A stretch of 64,000 bases of DNA from the NCBI GenBank assembly GCA_965200095.1, contig OZ241350.1, positions 1,302,001 to 1,366,000 on the forward strand. Reading direction: 5' to 3'. The position numbers were made by a program, and so were the translations under genes. Positions 22,873-32,318 of the stretch are shown here, one piece after another; the first letter of the stretch is position 1; each line of letters starts with the position of its first letter. The DNA is from JANQOH01 sp965200095 (GTDB lineage Bacteria > Pseudomonadota > Alphaproteobacteria > UBA7887). The notes under the pieces were generated by a model, which worked only from the letters and a program-made list of their open reading frames with translations, had not been told where the DNA came from and made no database searches.

Positions 22873-23477
22873 TCACCTGCCGGTTCGCGGGTCTCCGAGC
22901 GCCGTCAGCGCCTCCCGCTCCATCTCGCGCAACCGCCCGAACAGGTCCGGCGAAGGGCGTATCCGCATCATCGCCGCCGCCGCGCGGACGCCGCCATAGT
23001 CCAGGCCCAGGCGCTCGCCCGACATCGGCGCGTAGCGCCACTGCGTGGCGCAGGCGAGGAACAGACGGACGGCGTCGGCGTTGACCGGCCATATCTCGAC
23101 CCGCGCCGGCGAGCCCGTCGCCCACGCCCGCGCCGCCCGTATCAGTTTCCCCGGTCGCGACCGCCGCCGAAGATCGCCTCGTAATAGGCTTTCGCCACCG
23201 CGTAGCGCGCCCACGGCACGCGCGTCAGCCGGTCGCGGCGCTCCGCGCTGAACGCCACCGCCTCGCCGGCGTCGTCGACCACTCCCTTCCAGTCGACCAG
23301 CACGCGCTTCACCAGCGCCTCGTCCGCCGCCGAGGCGGACGCGACGGCGTCGAGCTCGTCCTGACCGATCTCGACGAACCGCGCCGTGAAGCGCTGGCTC
23401 TCGCCGCCCGGCGGGGTCAACGTCACCGGCCACTCGAAGAACCGCTCGGCTTGCGCCGGAAACACGAATTGCGTCAT
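22873..23477 (-). CDS. tail assembly chaperone GT2 (predicted -1 frameshift product, DUF1799-like tail)
   Basis: Same start as G2. A -1 shift just before its stop joins the frame ending at 22873, giving about 201 residues. The added part (GKLIRAARAWATG, VEIWPVNADAVRLFLACATQ, RYAPMSGERLGLDYGGVRAA, DLFGRLREMEREALTALG) looks like DUF1799, a family encoded just before tape measures. No independent start codon with a ribosome-binding site was noticed for this tail, so translation by frameshift is the simplest reading. Confidence 0.7.
23142..23477 (-). CDS. tail assembly chaperone G2 (short form)
   Basis: 111 residues, ATG 23477 overlapping the preceding small ORF stop (ATGA), with ACGGAGG upstream. 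MTQFVFPAQAERFFEWPVTL and FTARFVEIGQDELDAVASAS are typical of lambda-gpG-like chaperones; it ends YYEAIFGGGRDRGN. Not related in sequence to G1 although it occupies the same place relative to tail tube and tape measure. Confidence 0.75.
   Translation of the reverse strand: MTQFVFPAQAERFFEWPVTLTPPGGESQRFTARFVEIGQDELDAVASASAADEALVKRVLVDWKGVVDDAGEAVAFSAERRDRLTRVPWARYAVAKAYYEAIFGGGRDRGN
23145..23151 (-). promoter_or_regulatory. -1 ribosomal frameshift heptamer G GGA AAC
   Basis: Coding strand zero frame is CGG GGA AAC TGA. Slipping gives GGG AAA and continues in the frame ending at 22873. It differs from the lambda G/GT heptamer (GGGAAAG) only in the last base, and sits directly against the zero-frame stop. 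Confidence 0.8.
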
Positions 23478-23599
23478 GTCCGCCTCCGTTCCACGCCATG
23501 CGCCGCGCAGACCCTCGAAGCCTCCTCGAAGCCGGCTTGCCGAAGGGTCTGCGCGCCCTTCCCGCGCGGGTCGCCGCGCGTCGTTCCGGGGGCGCTCAC
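23474..23599 (-). CDS. 41-codon bridging ORF, fused remnant of G1 start
   Basis: GTG start at 23599 overlaps the tail tube stop, and the TGA at 23474 overlaps the G2 ATG. The first 12 residues (VSAPGTTRGDPR) match the start of G1 (VNAAGTTRGDPR); the remainder is not similar to anything seen here. It looks like the scar where the G1-type chaperone was replaced by the G2 pair, and may survive to keep translational coupling. Confidence 0.5.
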   Translation of the reverse strand: MSAPGTTRGDPRGKGAQTLRQAGFEEASRVCAAHGVERRRT

Positions 23600-24486
23600 G
23601 ACGCCTGCTCGTCGATGAGCAGCGCCGCCTTGCCGCCGCCGGGTTCGAGGATTTCCGCGGCGATCTGGATCTGCTGTTCGGTCTCGCGGCTCATCAGCGC
23701 GAGTTCGCCGCTGGCCGCCACCGAGCACAGGGGCGCATAGAGGTTGCGTCCCCGTCCGGTCGCCGTCTCCTCGATGTAGCGGACCGCCGCGCGCACATCC
23801 TGCGGCGTCGCCGGGGTCGCCACCTGCGCCCGCCCGGTCGTCTCGGCGACCGGCGTGTAGTGGACGTAGACCGTGTCGCCGTCGGCGATGTCCGCCGCCT
23901 TCGGCAGGATGTAGACCCGCCCGTTCGCCGCATCCACCGCGTAGTTCGTCGCACGGGCGACGGTGTTGTTCGCGACGGCCGCCGCGGCGGCGGTGGTCAC
24001 GATCAGCGCGGCGGCGCCGCCGTGGTCGGCGTCGTGCGCGCCGGCGGTCTTCCCGGCCGCCGTGGCGTCCCGGACGGCGCGGACGCCGGCCGGGCGCGCC
24101 GCCGACACGCCGAGCTGATACCAGCGCCCGCGCCTGACCGTCAGCGCCTCGGCGGCGGCGGCCCCGAGGCGCGCGGCGGCGTCGGTCTCCGAGCCCACCG
24201 CGTCGCCGGCGCCGACGAACAGCGCCAGGTTCTCCATCGAGACATCGTGGAGCGTGGCCGAGAGGCGGCGGGTCAGGCTGCGCACCTTGTTCACCAGCTG
24301 GCGCGCCACGGGGCCGGAGCCGCTGAACACCTGCACGCGCTCGCTCTCCACCGCCAGCGTCGCGCCGGCGGCGTCGCCGAGATAGCGCTCGCCCGTGCGC
24401 GCCCCGGCGGCGCCGAGCACGTCGATGAACAGATGCCCGGAGCCGAGCAGGATATTGTCGGAATGGCGGTCGGAAATCGCACTCAT
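23596..24486 (-). CDS. phage major tail tube protein, copy 2
   Basis: 296 residues. Identical or nearly so to copy 1 over the N-terminal ~146 and C-terminal 78 residues. The middle (TAGAHDADHGGAAALIVTTA, NYAVDAANGRVYILPKAADI) is different in sequence and slightly shorter. Same operon position as copy 1. The 5' untranslated region is also duplicated up to about 24558. Confidence 0.75.
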   Translation of the reverse strand: MSAISDRHSDNILLGSGHLFIDVLGAAGARTGERYLGDAAGATLAVESERVQVFSGSGPVARQLVNKVRSLTRRLSATLHDVSMENLALFVGAGDAVGSETDAAARLGAAAAEALTVRRGRWYQLGVSAARPAGVRAVRDATAAGKTAGAHDADHGGAAALIVTTAAAAAVANNTVARATNYAVDAANGRVYILPKAADIADGDTVYVHYTPVAETTGRAQVATPATPQDVRAAVRYIEETATGRGRNLYAPLCSVAASGELALMSRETEQQIQIAAEILEPGGGKAALLIDEQAS

Positions 24487-24498
24487 GTCTTCTTCTCC

Positions 24499-25014
24499 CT
24501 ATCGGCGAGCGAGGCGCGAGGGCGCGCGCTCGGTGTGGGTCGTCGTCAGGCGGCACAACGCGCCGCGCATCGTCGCGCCGCCGGCGTGGGCGATGCGCCC
24601 GACGCGGTGCGCCTGCAGTCCCTCGCGGGCGAGGCGGCGGGGCCGCCCGTCGTCGTCCCTGCCCTCCGGCTTCGCCAGCGAGTCGACGAGGCCTCCCAGC
24701 GTCCCGTCGGCGCGGAAGGCGCGCGTCAGGGCGTCGATGCGGGCGTTCCACAGCCGCTCCTCGGCGGCCCCCGCCGCCCAGACGCGGAAGCCGTCGATAT
24801 GCCAGAGGGTGGTCACGCGCCAGACGCGCGCGCCGCCGAACCTTTCCTGGCGGACGCGGGCGCGCACGGCTTCCCAGAATTCGGGGCGTTCGTCGGCGCG
24901 CCGCAGCACGATGCGGTGGTCGAACACCGGCGGCGGGTCGTCGTCGCCGAACGCGCCGCGCGCCGCGGCGACGATGGCGGCGCCGATCGCCGCGGTGCGG
25001 TCGGAGGCGCTCAT
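24499..25014 (-). CDS. putative tail terminator/completion protein
   Basis: 171 residues from ATG 25014. Features: RTAAIGAAIVAAARGAFGDD, VFDHRIVLRRADERPEFWEA, WRVTTLWHIDGFRVWAAGAA, then LWNARIDALTRAFRADGTLG. Position between head completion and tail tube fits a gpU/gpZ-like tail terminator. I do not recognise a specific family. Its last ~20 codons were carried into the duplication junction at 19281. Confidence 0.5.
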   Translation of the reverse strand: MSASDRTAAIGAAIVAAARGAFGDDDPPPVFDHRIVLRRADERPEFWEAVRARVRQERFGGARVWRVTTLWHIDGFRVWAAGAAEERLWNARIDALTRAFRADGTLGGLVDSLAKPEGRDDDGRPRRLAREGLQAHRVGRIAHAGGATMRGALCRLTTTHTERAPSRLARR

Positions 25015-25709
25015 CGCGCCGCCCCCGCGGCGCGGCGCAAGCGCGCGTCGGCGTGCGCCGGCGCGGGCGGGCGGCCGTCGAGGCCGAGCAGGCGGCGGTA
25101 GCGGGCGCGTCCGTCGGCGGCGAGGCGCCGCCAGCGTTCCGACGGCGCGGTCCGCTCCACCGCCTCGGCGCCGATGGCGGCGTGCGAGTCTCCCGCCGTG
25201 GCGGCCGCGAGGCGCTCGAACAGCAGCGCCGCCGCCCAGGCGAGCACCGCCTCGCGGTCGGCTTCGGGGACCGTGTCGCGCGCCGCGTCGACGTAGTGGG
25301 GGCAGGCGCAATGCAGCCGCAGTTTCGCCCCGCGCGGCGCCCCGCGGGTCGCGAGGACGGCGCCGCGCGCCCCGGTTTCGACCGTCCAGGCGCGGCGCGG
25401 CAGCCACGACGCCGGCAGCCTTCCGGCCGGATATTCGACCCCGCGCGGCGCGCACCCGGCCTCCCGGTCGCGCGGCAGGGGGGCGCGCGCCACGCCGTCG
25501 GCGTCCGGCGCGGCGGCGGCGAGGTCGATATGGGCGGCTCGGGGGCGATCCGCCGAATAGCGCGCCAGCGCGTCGGCGAGCGCGGCGTCGCGCGCCGCCG
25601 CGCCCGCCGCCTTCCGCCCGGCCCCGTCGCGCGGGTCGCGGGCGAGAAGCGCCAGGTCCTCGTCGCGCGCCAGCCCGGCGAGGCGGGCGCGCCATTCGGC
25701 GAGCGGCAT
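25011..25709 (-). CDS. phage head-tail protein of unknown function
   Basis: 232 residues, ATG 25709 overlapping the capsid gene stop, and its stop overlapping the next start (ATGA both times). Shows MPLAEWRARLAGLARDEDLA, KLRLHCACPHYVDAARDTVP, LAWAAALLFERLAAATAGDS, RWRRLAADGRARYRRLLGLD. Right after the capsid gene, head-tail connector proteins are usual, so that role is inferred. Two Cys in HCACPHY are notable. Confidence 0.5.
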   Translation of the reverse strand: MPLAEWRARLAGLARDEDLALLARDPRDGAGRKAAGAAARDAALADALARYSADRPRAAHIDLAAAAPDADGVARAPLPRDREAGCAPRGVEYPAGRLPASWLPRRAWTVETGARGAVLATRGAPRGAKLRLHCACPHYVDAARDTVPEADREAVLAWAAALLFERLAAATAGDSHAAIGAEAVERTAPSERWRRLAADGRARYRRLLGLDGRPPAPAHADARLRRAAGAAR

Positions 25710-27781
25710 CAGCCGGCCGGCGCCGACTTGTAGAGGCCGCGGTGGTCGAGCGCCGCGCCGCCATAGATGTGGCGGACCTTCCACGTGATCTTGTCGGCCG
25801 TGAACAGACTCCCCGCGGTGGGGTCGTCCTGCACGAACAATTCGGGTTCGCGCCGCCCGTCCAGGAACCCGATCTCCACGGTCGGGATGTCCATCGGATC
25901 GGCGGCGAGATACCAGTCGTTCGAGTCGGTCAGTTCCGGCACCGGCACCACCTCGAGGGCCAGCGACTGCACGAAATTGCGGTCGTTGTTCGTCGATCTG
26001 CGGAACAGGTCGACGGCCGCGCGCTCGAGGTCGAAGGGCGTCAGCAGCGAGCGCGGGCCGATGCCGAGGGGCTTGTCGCTCGTCAATTCGGTCTGCTTGA
26101 CCATGGCCAGCCGCGCCGCCGCCAGCGACGACGCGGAGAGCGCCGCGGTGCCGAGGTTCTTGTGGGTGTTGTGGAACAGCGCCACGCCGTCGGCGAGGGC
26201 GGCGTTGTCGGTGAGGAATTCGGCGGCGAAGGCGCTCAGCGTGCGCTTCGCCGCGCGCGACAGTTTCACCGGCAGGCGCTGGAGCGCCATGACGTCGTCG
26301 TTGCGGATGGCCTCCAGGGTCACGCTCTCGGTGCCGCCGCGCTTGGAGACCGAATAGGTTTCCTCCTCGTCCGACGGGGTGGTCATGGCCGCATAGGCCG
26401 CGCCCTCGGACACGTCGGAGAGGTTGGCGTAGCCGCCCCACCGCACGCGGCGCTGGGCGCGGAAGTCCATCGCCGGCGCGGTCGAGCACCAGCGCATCCA
26501 GCCGTCGTGGATTCCGGTTTCGCGGTAGTCGGCGATCATGCGCCGGGCGATGGAGTCGCCCAGCACCTCGCCGATCGCGCTCGTGTCCAGCGCTTCCGCC
26601 AGCCGCGAACGGTCGCAGTGCCGCAACAGGCCGGTGACGCGCTCGTCGCCCGTGGTTTCCACCCAGGCGGCGCGCAACGACACGCAGGAGTCGTCGGCGG
26701 GGTCGAGCAGCGCGTCCCACATCCGGCGCACCTTGGCGCCGCGCGATTCGGTAATGCGGACGCCGCCGGCGGGCGGGCGGGCGCCGTCGCCCTCGCCTTC
26801 GCCGAGGCCCGCCACCTGCCCGCCCGGCGCCGCGGCGGCGAGATAGGCGCGTTCGGCCGCCTCCGCCTCCGCCACCCGCGCCGCCGACAGGTCCTCCAGC
26901 GGCGCTTCGGCGAAGCGCGCGGCGAGGCGTTCGCGCGCCGCCGCCGGCAGGCCCGACTCCGCCAGCGCGGCGCGCGCCTCCAGACGCGCGGCGGCGAGGG
27001 CCGCGACGCGGCCGGGCGCCGGGTCGCCTTCCGGCGCCGGCAGGGCCGCCGCCTCGCGGTAGAGGGCCTCCAGCGCCTCGTCCCCGTCGGGGCCCCCGGG
27101 GACGCCTTCCAGCCGCGCGGCGCCCAGGCGCGCCGCGACGAATTTCCTCATGCGCTCGCGCATGTCCTCTCCTTTCCGGTTGCTGCTCCGGTTGCTGCGG
27201 AACCCGCGGGAGCGGGAGGCGACGGCCCCGACGGCCTCGACCAGGTCGATCAGCGCGCCGCCGGCGGCCGGCTCGACCACCAGGTCGACCGAGCGCACCT
27301 CGTGGAGCGCCTCGACCACCCGCGCCGGCCGCGCGCCGCCCGGCCCATCGTTCGCGTCCTCGAGACGGGCGCGTCCCCGGGCGACGATGGACAGGCCCAT
27401 CAGACCGGTCATGCCGCGTTCGTGCGCGGCGCGCAGCAGACGCGCGACGGGGCCTTCGGGCTCGAGCAGTTCGAGCTCGGCCTCCACGGCGCCCGCGCCG
27501 TCCCCCGCCGCCCAGCGCGGGGCGACGAGACGGCCCACCAGGTTGCGCACATCGGTGGCGCTTCCGGCGACGTGGTCCTCGTCGGAGCGCACCAGAACCC
27601 GCGCCCCGTCGAACAGGGGCAGGGCCGCGCGCAACACCGCTTCCGGATAGAAAACGTCGTTGGCGCTCATGCCGGCGCGGATGGCGCGCACCCGCCAGCG
27701 CCCGCCGCCCGCTTCCGGCGCCGGGCCGAGCGAACCCGCCTCGGCGAGCTCCAGAGGCCCCTCCGCCGCCGTCTCCGTCAT
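25709..27781 (-). CDS. prohead protease / major capsid protein fusion
   Basis: 690 residues from ATG 27781 (MTETAAEG). The N-terminal ~190 residues form the maturation protease (RWRVRAIRAGMSANDVFYPE, LVRSDEDHVAGSATDVRNLV, GLMGLSIVARGRA). A scaffold-like helical region follows (about 215-330). The capsid domain is the rest (GIHDGWMRWCSTAPAMDFRA, ALFHNTHKNLGTAALSASSL, NNDRNFVQSLALEVVPVPEL, DPTAGSLFTADKITWKVRHI). This matches the protease/capsid fusion proteins of alphaproteobacterial prophages. An internal start at 27163 would give capsid without protease. It is the first gene of the block; no portal or terminase precedes it. Confidence 0.88.
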   Translation of the reverse strand: MTETAAEGPLELAEAGSLGPAPEAGGGRWRVRAIRAGMSANDVFYPEAVLRAALPLFDGARVLVRSDEDHVAGSATDVRNLVGRLVAPRWAAGDGAGAVEAELELLEPEGPVARLLRAAHERGMTGLMGLSIVARGRARLEDANDGPGGARPARVVEALHEVRSVDLVVEPAAGGALIDLVEAVGAVASRSRGFRSNRSSNRKGEDMRERMRKFVAARLGAARLEGVPGGPDGDEALEALYREAAALPAPEGDPAPGRVAALAAARLEARAALAESGLPAAARERLAARFAEAPLEDLSAARVAEAEAAERAYLAAAAPGGQVAGLGEGEGDGARPPAGGVRITESRGAKVRRMWDALLDPADDSCVSLRAAWVETTGDERVTGLLRHCDRSRLAEALDTSAIGEVLGDSIARRMIADYRETGIHDGWMRWCSTAPAMDFRAQRRVRWGGYANLSDVSEGAAYAAMTTPSDEEETYSVSKRGGTESVTLEAIRNDDVMALQRLPVKLSRAAKRTLSAFAAEFLTDNAALADGVALFHNTHKNLGTAALSASSLAAARLAMVKQTELTSDKPLGIGPRSLLTPFDLERAAVDLFRRSTNNDRNFVQSLALEVVPVPELTDSNDWYLAADPMDIPTVEIGFLDGRREPELFVQDDPTAGSLFTADKITWKVRHIYGGAALDHRGLYKSAPAG
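27161..27175 (-). promoter_or_regulatory. internal ribosome-binding site and ATG within the protease-capsid gene
   Basis: The coding strand reads AAAGGAGAGGACATG: a near-perfect Shine-Dalgarno five bases before an in-frame ATG (27163). The 484-residue product MRERMRKFVAARLGAA... would contain scaffold plus capsid, as lambda makes Nu3 from inside gene C. Confidence 0.6.
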
Positions 27782-27856
27782 GCGCCGCTCCCCGCGTTCG
27801 TGTTCCGTGCGCCTATCGGAACACACCGGCGCGGGGTTTCGGGAGAGGACATACGT

Positions 27857-27898
27857 CCGCCCCTCCGGCGCTCGGGAAACGGCCCGCCGGAGGGGCGG
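27857..27898 (-). terminator. inverted repeat between the EamA-like gene and the phage block
   Basis: Perfect 14-base arms (CCGCCCCTCCGGCG, 27857-27870; complement at 27885-27898) with a 14-base loop. It lies 22 bases past the stop of the upstream minus-strand gene and before the capsid gene. No long T run follows, so intrinsic termination is only moderately supported. Confidence 0.45.
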
Positions 27899-27919
27899 AA
27901 ACGCCGTATTCGGAAGGGG

Positions 27920-28288
27920 TTAGGCCGCGGGCTGCACGAAGGCGGACAGCGACACGCCGGCCGCGACCAGGGCCACGCCGACCCAGTAGAGCGGCGGCAG
28001 GCGGACGCCGAAGAACAGCGCGTCGAACGCCGGGACGATGATGAACGTCAAGGCGATGAAGGGGATGGCGCGGCTGAGCGGCACCCGCGACAGCACGAAC
28101 ACCCACAGGAATGTCGCGACGCCGTAGACGACGAGCGCAATCCAGAAATGCGGGCTCGCCAGCAGCGTGGCGAAGAATCGCAGCAGCGACGCCCCGGCGA
28201 GCGCGCGCGCCGATTCGCGGAACAGCATCTGCCCCGCGGACAGCATCGCCGGCACCAGCGCCAGCAACGCGAGATCGAGCGCCTTCAT
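27920..28288 (-). CDS. EamA/SMR-like small membrane transporter
   Basis: 122 residues, four predicted hydrophobic helices (LALLALVPAMLSAGQMLF; FWIALVVYGVATFLWVFVLS; AIPFIALTFIIVPAFDALFF; LYWVGVALVAAGVSLSAFV). The layout and the TFLWVFVLSRVPLSRAIPF motif resemble the single-EamA proteins such as ArnE-type flippase subunits. Substrate unknown. It is 19 bases downstream of the gamma-glutamyltransferase gene on the same strand, so they are likely cotranscribed. Confidence 0.75.
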   Translation of the reverse strand: MKALDLALLALVPAMLSAGQMLFRESARALAGASLLRFFATLLASPHFWIALVVYGVATFLWVFVLSRVPLSRAIPFIALTFIIVPAFDALFFGVRLPPLYWVGVALVAAGVSLSAFVQPAA

Positions 28289-28307
28289 GCGAACCGCTCC
28301 GGCGCGG

Positions 28308-29897
<1,590 letters not shown>

Positions 29898-29989
29898 GGT
29901 CGCGCCCTTTCCCCGCCGCCGCGCCGCTTATACACGTTTTCGCCCGCCGCCGCGCGCCGCTCCCCCGGGGGCGATCGCGATGGCCGGGC

Positions 29990-32045
29990 CATGAAAGAGC
30001 GCGCGAAGAAGTCGGGCGTCTCGCGCCATGACGGCCGGATCGCCGAAGTATCGGCATTGTAAAAGACAATACCCGTCGAATAGCGCTTCGTCATTCCCGC
30101 GAAGGAGTGTGTGAAGAAAATCGGACGGCTCTCATCGTGACGGACGGGTCGCCGAGGTATCGGCATTGTAAAAAGACAGTCCCCACCGAATAGCGCTTCG
30201 TCATTCCCGCGAAAGCGGGATCCGGAGGCGGCCGCCCGCAATATCGGCGCGGTTATTCTTGCGGAAACGCCGCAACAGATTCCCGCTTTCGCGGGAATGA
30301 CGAGTGTTTGTAAGGACGCCTCTCACTATGGCGGACGGAGCGCCGGAGGGTTCGGCGCGACAAAAGACAATAACTCGCTGACAATACTCGTCATTCCCGC
30401 GAAAGCGGGAATCCGGGGGCGGCCGCCCGCAATATCGACGCGGTTTTTCTTGCGGAAAAGCCGCAAGCGGATTCCCGCTTTCGCGGGAATGACGAGTGTT
30501 TGTAAGGACGCCTCTCACGATGGCGGTCGGAGCGCCGAAGGGTTCGGCGCGACAAAAGACAATACCTCGCAGACAATACCTCGTCATTCCCGCGAAAGCG
30601 GGAATCCGGGGGCGGCCGCCCGCAATATCGACGCGGTTTTTCTTGCGGAAAAGCCGTAATGGATTCCCGCTTTCGCGGGAATGACGAGTATTTGTATGGG
30701 TGCCTCTCGCTATGGCGGTTGGAGCGCCGAAGGGTTCGGCGCGGCAAAAGACAATAACCCGCTAACAATACTTCGTCATTCCCGCGAAGGCGGGAATCCG
30801 GAGGCGGCCGCCCGCAATATCGGCGCGGTTATTCTTGCGGAAACGCCGTAATGGATTCCCGCTTTCGCGGGAATGACGAGTATTTGTACGGCCTTCCGAT
30901 TTCTTCACACGGTCTTTCGCGGGAATGACGAGTGTGTGTATGGGCGCCTCTCACTATGGCGGACGGAGCGCCGGAGGGTTCGGCGCGACAAAAGACAATA
31001 ACTCGCTGACAATACTCGTCATTCCCGCGAAAGCGGGAATCCGGAGGCGGCGCCCGCAATATCGACGCGGTTATTCTTACGGAAACGCCGCAAACGGATT
31101 CCCGCTTTCGCGGGAATGACGAGTATTTGTAAGTATGCCTCTCACTATGGCGGACGGAGCGCCGGAGGGTTCGGCGCGACAAAAGACAATAACCCGCTAA
31201 CAATACTTCGTCATTCCCGCGAAGGCGGGAATCCGGAGGCGGCGCCCGCGATATCGGCGCGGTTATTCTTACGGAAACGCCGCAAACGGATTCCCGCTTT
31301 CGCGGGAATGACGAGTATTTGTACGGCCTTCCGATTTCTTCGCATGGTCTTTCGCGGGAATGACGAGTGTTTGTAAGGACGCCTCTCACGATGGCGGTCG
31401 GAGCGCCGGAGGGTTCGGCGCGACAAAAGACAATAACCCGCCGACAATACCTCGTCATTCCCGCGAAAGCGGGAATCCGGGGGCGGCGCCCGCGATATCG
31501 GCGCGGTTATTCTTACGGAAACGCCGCAAACGGATTCCCGCTTTCGCGGGAATGACGAGTGTTTGTACGGCCGTCCGATTTCTTCGCATGGTCTTTCGCG
31601 GGAATGACGAGTGTTTGTAAGGGCGCCTCTCGCTATGGCGGTCGGAGCGCCGAAGGGTTCGGCGCGACAAAAGACAATAACCCGCTAACAATACTTCGTC
31701 ATTCCCGCGAAGGCGGGAATCCGGAGGCGGCGCCCGCGATATCGGCGCGGTTATTCTTACGGAAACGCCGCAAACGGATTCCCGCTTTCGCGGGAATGAC
31801 GAGTGTTTGTATGGGCGCCTCTCGCTATGGCGGTTGGAGCGCCGGAGGGATCGGCGCGACAAAAGACAATAACTCGCCTACAATACTCGTCATTCCCGCG
31901 AAAGCGGGAATCCGGGGCGGTCGCCCGCAATATCGACGCGGTTATTCTTGCGGAAACGCCGCAAACGGATTCCCGCTTTCGCGGGAATGACGAGTGTTTG
32001 TACGGCCGTCCGATTTCTTCGCATGGTCTTTCGCGGGAGTGACGA
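29990..32045 (+). repeat. tandem array of dRS3-like repeat units
   Basis: About eight to nine units of roughly 190 or 245 bp. Each has the 20-base inverted repeat ATTCCCGCGAAAGCGGGAAT (ATTCCC-N8-GGGAAT, as Neisseria dRS3) flanking a ~65-base core (CCGGAGGCGGC...CGGAAACGCCG), then a conserved spacer with GGTTCGGCGCGACAAAAGAC. The longer unit has an extra ~55 bases with TCGCATGGTCTTTCGCGGGA. The short reading frames through it (RHSRESGNP, SFPRKRES) are artefacts. The first part (29990-30200) is an older, irregular mixture. No gene lies in 29898-32318; 32046-32318 holds nothing I recognise. Confidence 0.9.
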
Positions 32046-32318
32046 GTGTTGGCGGCGGTTCGTCGGGCGCGGTTGGGGATGGGGGCATGTCCGTGGCGGG
32101 AAGGAGCACGCCGTTTGCGCCGGGGCTGTCGTCATTGGAATAGCGGATGGCGGGCTTCAATGGTATCCTCCCGCTGGAGGGCCGTCGGGATCGCCTGAAC
32201 CGGCGTGCGGCGCCGCCGCCGTGCATGGCCGCGTTCATGCCGCTATGCTGCCCCGCCCGGCGGTCGCACGAATTCGCTGCGGGCGCCGAGGGCGAATGAG
32301 GAGATCCTTGCCGTGGCG

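Noticed and set aside
23498..23740. 80-residue plus-strand ORF after the G2 start, as a further cassette
   Set aside because: The -35 box TTGCGT is present but the -10 position reads CACGCC; the peptide is not hydrophobic and is the antisense of the tail tube gene.
30201..31990. Numerous small ORFs in the repeat array (HSRESGNP, FPRKRES types)
   Set aside because: They are translations of the dRS3-like repeats in all frames; no ribosome-binding sites and no family.
29990..32045. CRISPR array
   Set aside because: Repeats are inverted pairs around conserved cores; the intervening sequences are themselves repeated and not unique spacers; no cas genes.
32046..32318. Possible small gene before the AAA ATPase
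   Set aside because: No start with a ribosome-binding site, no recognisable protein; looks like non-coding leader after the repeat array.
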